A stretch of 15,656 bases of DNA from DASWRT01 sp036403035 (GTDB lineage: Bacteria > Pseudomonadota > Alphaproteobacteria > ATCC43930 > CGMCC-115725), in assembly GCA_036403035.1 (NCBI GenBank), contig DASWRT010000070.1:1-15656 (forward strand). The letters are read 5' to 3'. This document shows, piece after piece, positions 13,859 through 15,656 of this stretch. The first letter of the stretch is position 1. Every line of letters begins with the position of its first letter. The notes under the pieces are model-generated. The model saw nothing but the letters and a program-made list of their open reading frames with translations. It was not told the origin of the DNA and made no database searches. The position numbers and the translations under genes are program-made.

Positions 13859-14444
13859 TCAGCGCCTTTGGGCGATATGTCGGTTGCCCGAAAGTGACGC
13901 GCGATAGTCCTCGCCTGCGCCGGTTCCGATGCCGCCGCGCCTCTCTGCACTACCGTTCGCGAGCCCGGAACGGTTGCGGTTTATTCCAATACGGACATAC
14001 AATCGAACCGTCATCGGTGGCGCGGCGGCAGTGGCGCCGTTCCGCACGCATGCAGGCATTTTGACATCGTGAAACTCGGTACCCAGGGGCGACGGCAACG
14101 GCATGCGTCGCGACGGACGCCGGCCTCGTGACCGAACCGGTAATATCGCCGCCGTCATCGGCACGATCAGCAGGTGAGAAACAGGAGAAAACAGGAAATT
14201 AACAGGTGCAAAAACAGGCGACATCTCCTGTTTTTTCGAGAATGAATCATTATATATCAATGCTCTGCATGTCGCCGTGACCTGTATTTTCCGGTCGGGC
14301 GCCGTCCCGCGGCTTCGCCGGGGCCGACAGGCGACGCCGGACGACATCGCAACCGGTGTGAACGGCGCCACATGCGGGCCGTCCCGACCGTCGTATTGTG
14401 GCCCCGTTCCAGAGACGCCAGCGAGCATGGAGGAGGACGGCACG
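13859..14444. other. Noncoding stretch with an A+T-rich centre
   Basis: About 590 bp between the 58-aa gene promoter and the 77-aa gene. Open frames crossing it have no ribosome sites and unlikely composition. It contains a TTGACA word (14061-14066) with no matching -10, the phased CAGG element (14171-14236, separate entry), the 9-bp palindrome ATGAATCAT (14242-14250) and TATATAT (14251-14257), which could be a -10 for the 77-aa gene although the matching -35 is poor. The 14170-14262 part is strikingly A+T-rich against the rest of the window. Confidence 0.5.
14171..14236. repeat. Helically phased CAGG direct repeats ending in a T-tract hairpin
   Basis: CAGG starts at 14171, 14182, 14192, 14203 and 14215, spacings of 11, 10, 11 and 12 bp, so all copies face roughly the same side of the helix. 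The last four are preceded by A and sit in A-rich linkers. An inverted copy, CCTG, follows at 14227-14230. The last direct copy and the inverted one form AAAAACAGG (14210-14218), 8-nt loop, CCTGTTTTT (14227-14235), followed by another T: a stem with an A-tract before and T-tract after, able to act as a terminator in both directions. Alternatively AAACAGGAGA (14179-14188) pairs with TCTCCTGTTT (14224-14233). Protein-binding array and terminator are both possible. Confidence 0.6.
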
Positions 14445-14678
14445 ATGTGGACCATTTCTCCCGTTACGAGCATGCAGCACGGCGGTGTCGGCGACGACGA
14501 CGCCCGCGCGGCCGGACTCAGGCTGGTCTTCCGGCACGGCATGGAAGCGGGCACGATCGTCCACGAGAGGATCGTCGTCGCGACACGCTCCCGCGACGGC
14601 GGCGCGGTGACATGGTGGCAGGCCGTCGCCGAAGCGGTCGAGCAGGCGACGCAGCCGCCGCCTCGCCGCGCGACGTGA
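14445..14678 (+). CDS. Small hypothetical protein, 77 aa
   Basis: I do not recognise the family. ATG 14445 is chosen because AGGAGG (14431-14436) lies 8 nt upstream; the earlier in-frame ATG 14427 lacks a ribosome site. Residues 1-16 are flexible, 17-32 are charged (G-D-D-D-A-R-A-A-G-L-R-L-V-F-R), then I-V-H-E-R-I-V-V-A-T-R looks like a beta strand, followed by W-W-Q-A-V-A-E-A-V-E-Q-A as a helix and a Pro/Arg-rich end. No signal peptide or membrane segment. It converges with the 34-aa membrane-protein gene across 15 bp that are filled by a hairpin. No regulator is evident, except that the phased CAGG element and a TATATAT word lie about 190-270 bp upstream. Confidence 0.6.
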   Translation: MWTISPVTSMQHGGVGDDDARAAGLRLVFRHGMEAGTIVHERIVVATRSRDGGAVTWWQAVAEAVEQATQPPPRRAT

Positions 14679-14680
14679 TC

Positions 14681-14693
14681 GGCCGCCGCGGCC
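14681..14693. terminator. Hairpin filling the gap between two convergent small genes
   Basis: GGCCG (14681-14685), loop CCG, CGGCC (14689-14693) lies exactly between the stop of the 77-aa gene (14678) and the stop of the 34-aa gene (14694). Five GC pairs, 3-nt loop, no T-tract. A shared bidirectional terminator is inferred from position. Confidence 0.4.
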
Positions 14694-14798
14694 TCAACCG
14701 ACGCAGACGCCGATCAAGACGGTCAGGAGTGCGCCGACCAGCCCGGCGAACAGGCGCTCGGCCCGGGACCATCGCCGCCAATCGGATAATACCCACAT
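14694..14798 (-). CDS. 34-aa single-span membrane protein
   Basis: ATG 14798 on the minus strand opens a 34-codon ORF with a classic small-membrane-protein layout: an amphipathic, Trp/Arg-rich N-terminus (M-W-V-L-S-D-W-R-R-W-S-R-A-E-R) followed by one hydrophobic helix of about 17 residues (F-A-G-L-V-G-A-L-L-T-V-L-I-G-V-C-V) ending in Gly. The ribosome site is weak (GGGTGAG about 10 nt upstream). The positive-inside rule would place the N-terminus in the cytoplasm. I know no family for it. Support comes from its shape and from the hairpin placed right at its stop codon; the opposite-strand frames here are Arg/Pro-rich shadows. Confidence 0.5.
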   Translation of the reverse strand: MWVLSDWRRWSRAERLFAGLVGALLTVLIGVCVG

Positions 14799-15276
14799 CG
14801 TACGCACGCTCACCCGCCTAGGAAGGATCCAAACCCGCAACCGGCGCAATCCTTAACGCACGCGTGCGGCAGCCGCGCGTGGCATTGATGTGGCGTGCCT
14901 CGGCATCAATCGAGGCGGGTCCGCTCCCTCATCGGGCCGCCTGACAGCTCCCTTCCTCCGTGACCTCCGCCCGACTCGGCACGCTGCGGCACATCTCGCT
15001 CGCCGCTCGTATCGGATTTCCGGCCAGGGCTCCGGCGGATCGGTTCGCGCTGCTGGCGCTCTCTCTGACGGCCGCCGGTCCGACAATAAGGCCGAAAGTC
15101 CGGGGACGGTGTGAAGCCGACATAAGCTACCTGCTGTTCCCGTGAGAAACCCCCGGCCGCGACGTCGGCATGGACGGCGGCATGCGCGCTGCTGCGCCCT
15201 TGCCGCCCGGTGCCGGTCTCGGAGAAGGGGCATCGACGAACCTCCTTCCCCATGGGGTATCCAGAGGAGAGTAAGC
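14799..15276. other. Noncoding stretch with palindromes upstream of the SDR gene
   Basis: About 480 bp in which I find no gene with a ribosome site and credible composition. It holds a 12-bp perfect palindrome, CGCACGCGTGCG (14857-14868); an inverted repeat, ATTGATG (14884-14890) and CATCAAT (14904-14910), spaced 20 bp centre to centre and thus operator-like; and CCCCATGGGG (15248-15257), a 10-bp palindrome just before the SDR leader ribosome site. I could not identify a convincing -35/-10 or EcfG-type promoter for the SDR leader gene. Confidence 0.4.
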
Positions 15277-15450
15277 ATGGAACCGAAAGACGCCGAAACG
15301 TCGCGACGCCGGGTTGTCGGCGGCGTTGCGACCGGCCTCGTTGCGGCGCTCGCAGCACCGGCGCTCGCGCAGGGAGCCGGTGCCCCGGCCGATCCCCGTC
15401 AGACGCCGCCCGGCAAGCCCGCCGGCGGCGGCGCCATTCGAAACCGGTGA
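15277..15450 (+). CDS. Tat-type signal peptide ORF, likely the 5' part of a frameshifted SDR gene
   Basis: ATG 15277 follows GAGGAGA about 6 nt upstream. The first 32 residues are a twin-arginine signal peptide: T-S-R-R-R-V-V-G-G, then a hydrophobic stretch and the cleavage site A-P-A-L-A-Q. A short Pro/Gly-rich linker leads to TGA 15448-15450 after 57 codons. The next frame carries an SDR whose first residues (V-T-E-Y-P-R-P-P-F-P) are what I expect directly after such a linker in related exported SDRs. One extra C in the AAACCGG run at 15441-15447 would join them. I read this as a single gene with a 1-nt deletion or sequencing error; two coupled genes sharing GTGA is the alternative. Confidence 0.6.
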   Translation: MEPKDAETSRRRVVGGVATGLVAALAAPALAQGAGAPADPRQTPPGKPAGGGAIRNR

Positions 15451-15656
15451 CGGAGTATCCGCGGCCGCCTTTCCCGAGGCAGCAGCAGGATTGGCCCGGG
15501 CTCACGTCGCAGATCAATCCCAGGCCCGATCACGGCGAAACGAGCTATACGGGCTCCGGCCGGCTCGCCGGCCGGAAAGCGCTCCTGACCGGCGGCGACT
15601 CCGGCATCGGCCGCGCTGCCGCGATCGCCTTCGCCCGCGAAGGCGCGGACGTCGCG
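15447..15656 (+). CDS. YghA-like short-chain dehydrogenase/reductase, partial at window end
   Basis: The frame starting at GTG 15447 gives 70 residues before the window ends. They match the N-terminus of the YghA-type NAD(P)-dependent SDRs, which reduce aldehydes or oxidise alcohols: W-P-G-L at 16-19, P-D-H-G-E-T-S-Y at 27-34, G-S-G-R-L-A-G-R-K-A-L at 36-46 and the cofactor motif T-G-G-D-S-G-I-G-R at 48-56, followed by A-A-I-A-F-A-R-E-G-A-D-V-A. The catalytic Ser-Tyr-Lys lies beyond the window. No ribosome site precedes GTG 15447, and its GTGA overlap with the stop of the preceding ORF may reflect a frameshift rather than a true start. Exported by the Tat route if joined to the preceding signal peptide. 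Confidence 0.85.
   Translation, partial: MTEYPRPPFPRQQQDWPGLTSQINPRPDHGETSYTGSGRLAGRKALLTGGDSGIGRAAAIAFAREGADVA

Noticed and set aside
13777..14064. Plus-strand 95-codon open frame between the 58-aa and 77-aa genes
   Set aside because: No ribosome site, Arg/Ser-rich composition, overlaps the start of the better supported 58-aa gene.
14061..14089. TTGACA word as a promoter for a small RNA ending at the T-tract hairpin near 14236
   Set aside because: Nothing resembling a -10 hexamer lies 16-18 bp downstream.
14853..15278. Minus-strand 141-codon open frame upstream of the SDR
   Set aside because: Arg-rich low-complexity sequence, no ribosome site, no family resemblance.
1..15656. tRNA, CRISPR or insertion-sequence features
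   Set aside because: No T-arm-like sequence with a matching acceptor stem, no regular long repeat-spacer pattern, and no transposase or terminal inverted repeats were seen.

Overview
The window is very G+C-rich, with coding third positions almost always G or C. It reads as chromosomal DNA of an alphaproteobacterium, probably in the Hyphomicrobiales (Rhizobiales); that placement is inference. The basis is codon use, short Ala/Arg-rich orphan proteins, stand-alone receiver proteins, a ku/ligD pair, a FecR-type exported protein, an SDR of a type I associate with this group, and intergenic hairpin repeats of a style common there. There is no rRNA, tRNA, CRISPR array, transposase or integrase.

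Layout. (1) 1-890: small orphan ORFs, including what looks like a decayed gene, then a 128-aa hypothetical protein. (2) 955-4669: surface-polysaccharide block on the + strand: a GT4-type glycosyltransferase, a receiver-only response regulator joined to it by a 1-nt overlap, a likely promoter, a possible leader ORF, and a membrane-bound nucleotide-sugar 4,6-dehydratase of the CapD/WbpM/PglF type. (3) 4692-9014: a complete bacterial non-homologous end-joining locus. Ku and an unknown 141-aa protein form a minus-strand operon, divergent from ligD (phosphoesterase-ligase-polymerase order, catalytic residues present). A perfect DnaA-box word lies in the divergent region. (4) 9028-13108: a second receiver-only protein and an exported FecR-domain protein on the minus strand, divergent across a hairpin-repeat region from an exported right-handed beta-helix protein resembling GH110 alpha-galactosidases. 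(5) 13109-15276: sparse accessory stretch with four very small genes (68, 58, 77 and 34 aa) separated by hairpins, a patch of helically phased CAGG repeats and about 480 bp of apparently empty DNA. (6) 15277-end: a Tat-type signal peptide followed, one frame away, by the start of a YghA-like short-chain dehydrogenase cut by the window edge; a 1-nt frameshift is likely.

How it works together. Ku binds double-strand ends and recruits LigD, which trims, fills and seals them; the 141-aa protein 11 nt upstream of ku is the obvious candidate for an uncharacterised partner. The glycosyltransferase and dehydratase fit exopolysaccharide, capsule or glycoprotein synthesis, and the receiver fused to them by overlap suggests phosphorylation-linked control. 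All four convergent gene pairs are separated by GC-rich hairpins without a T-tract. Apart from the NHEJ neighbour, the tiny genes and the CAGG element, I see no clearly new multi-gene system.
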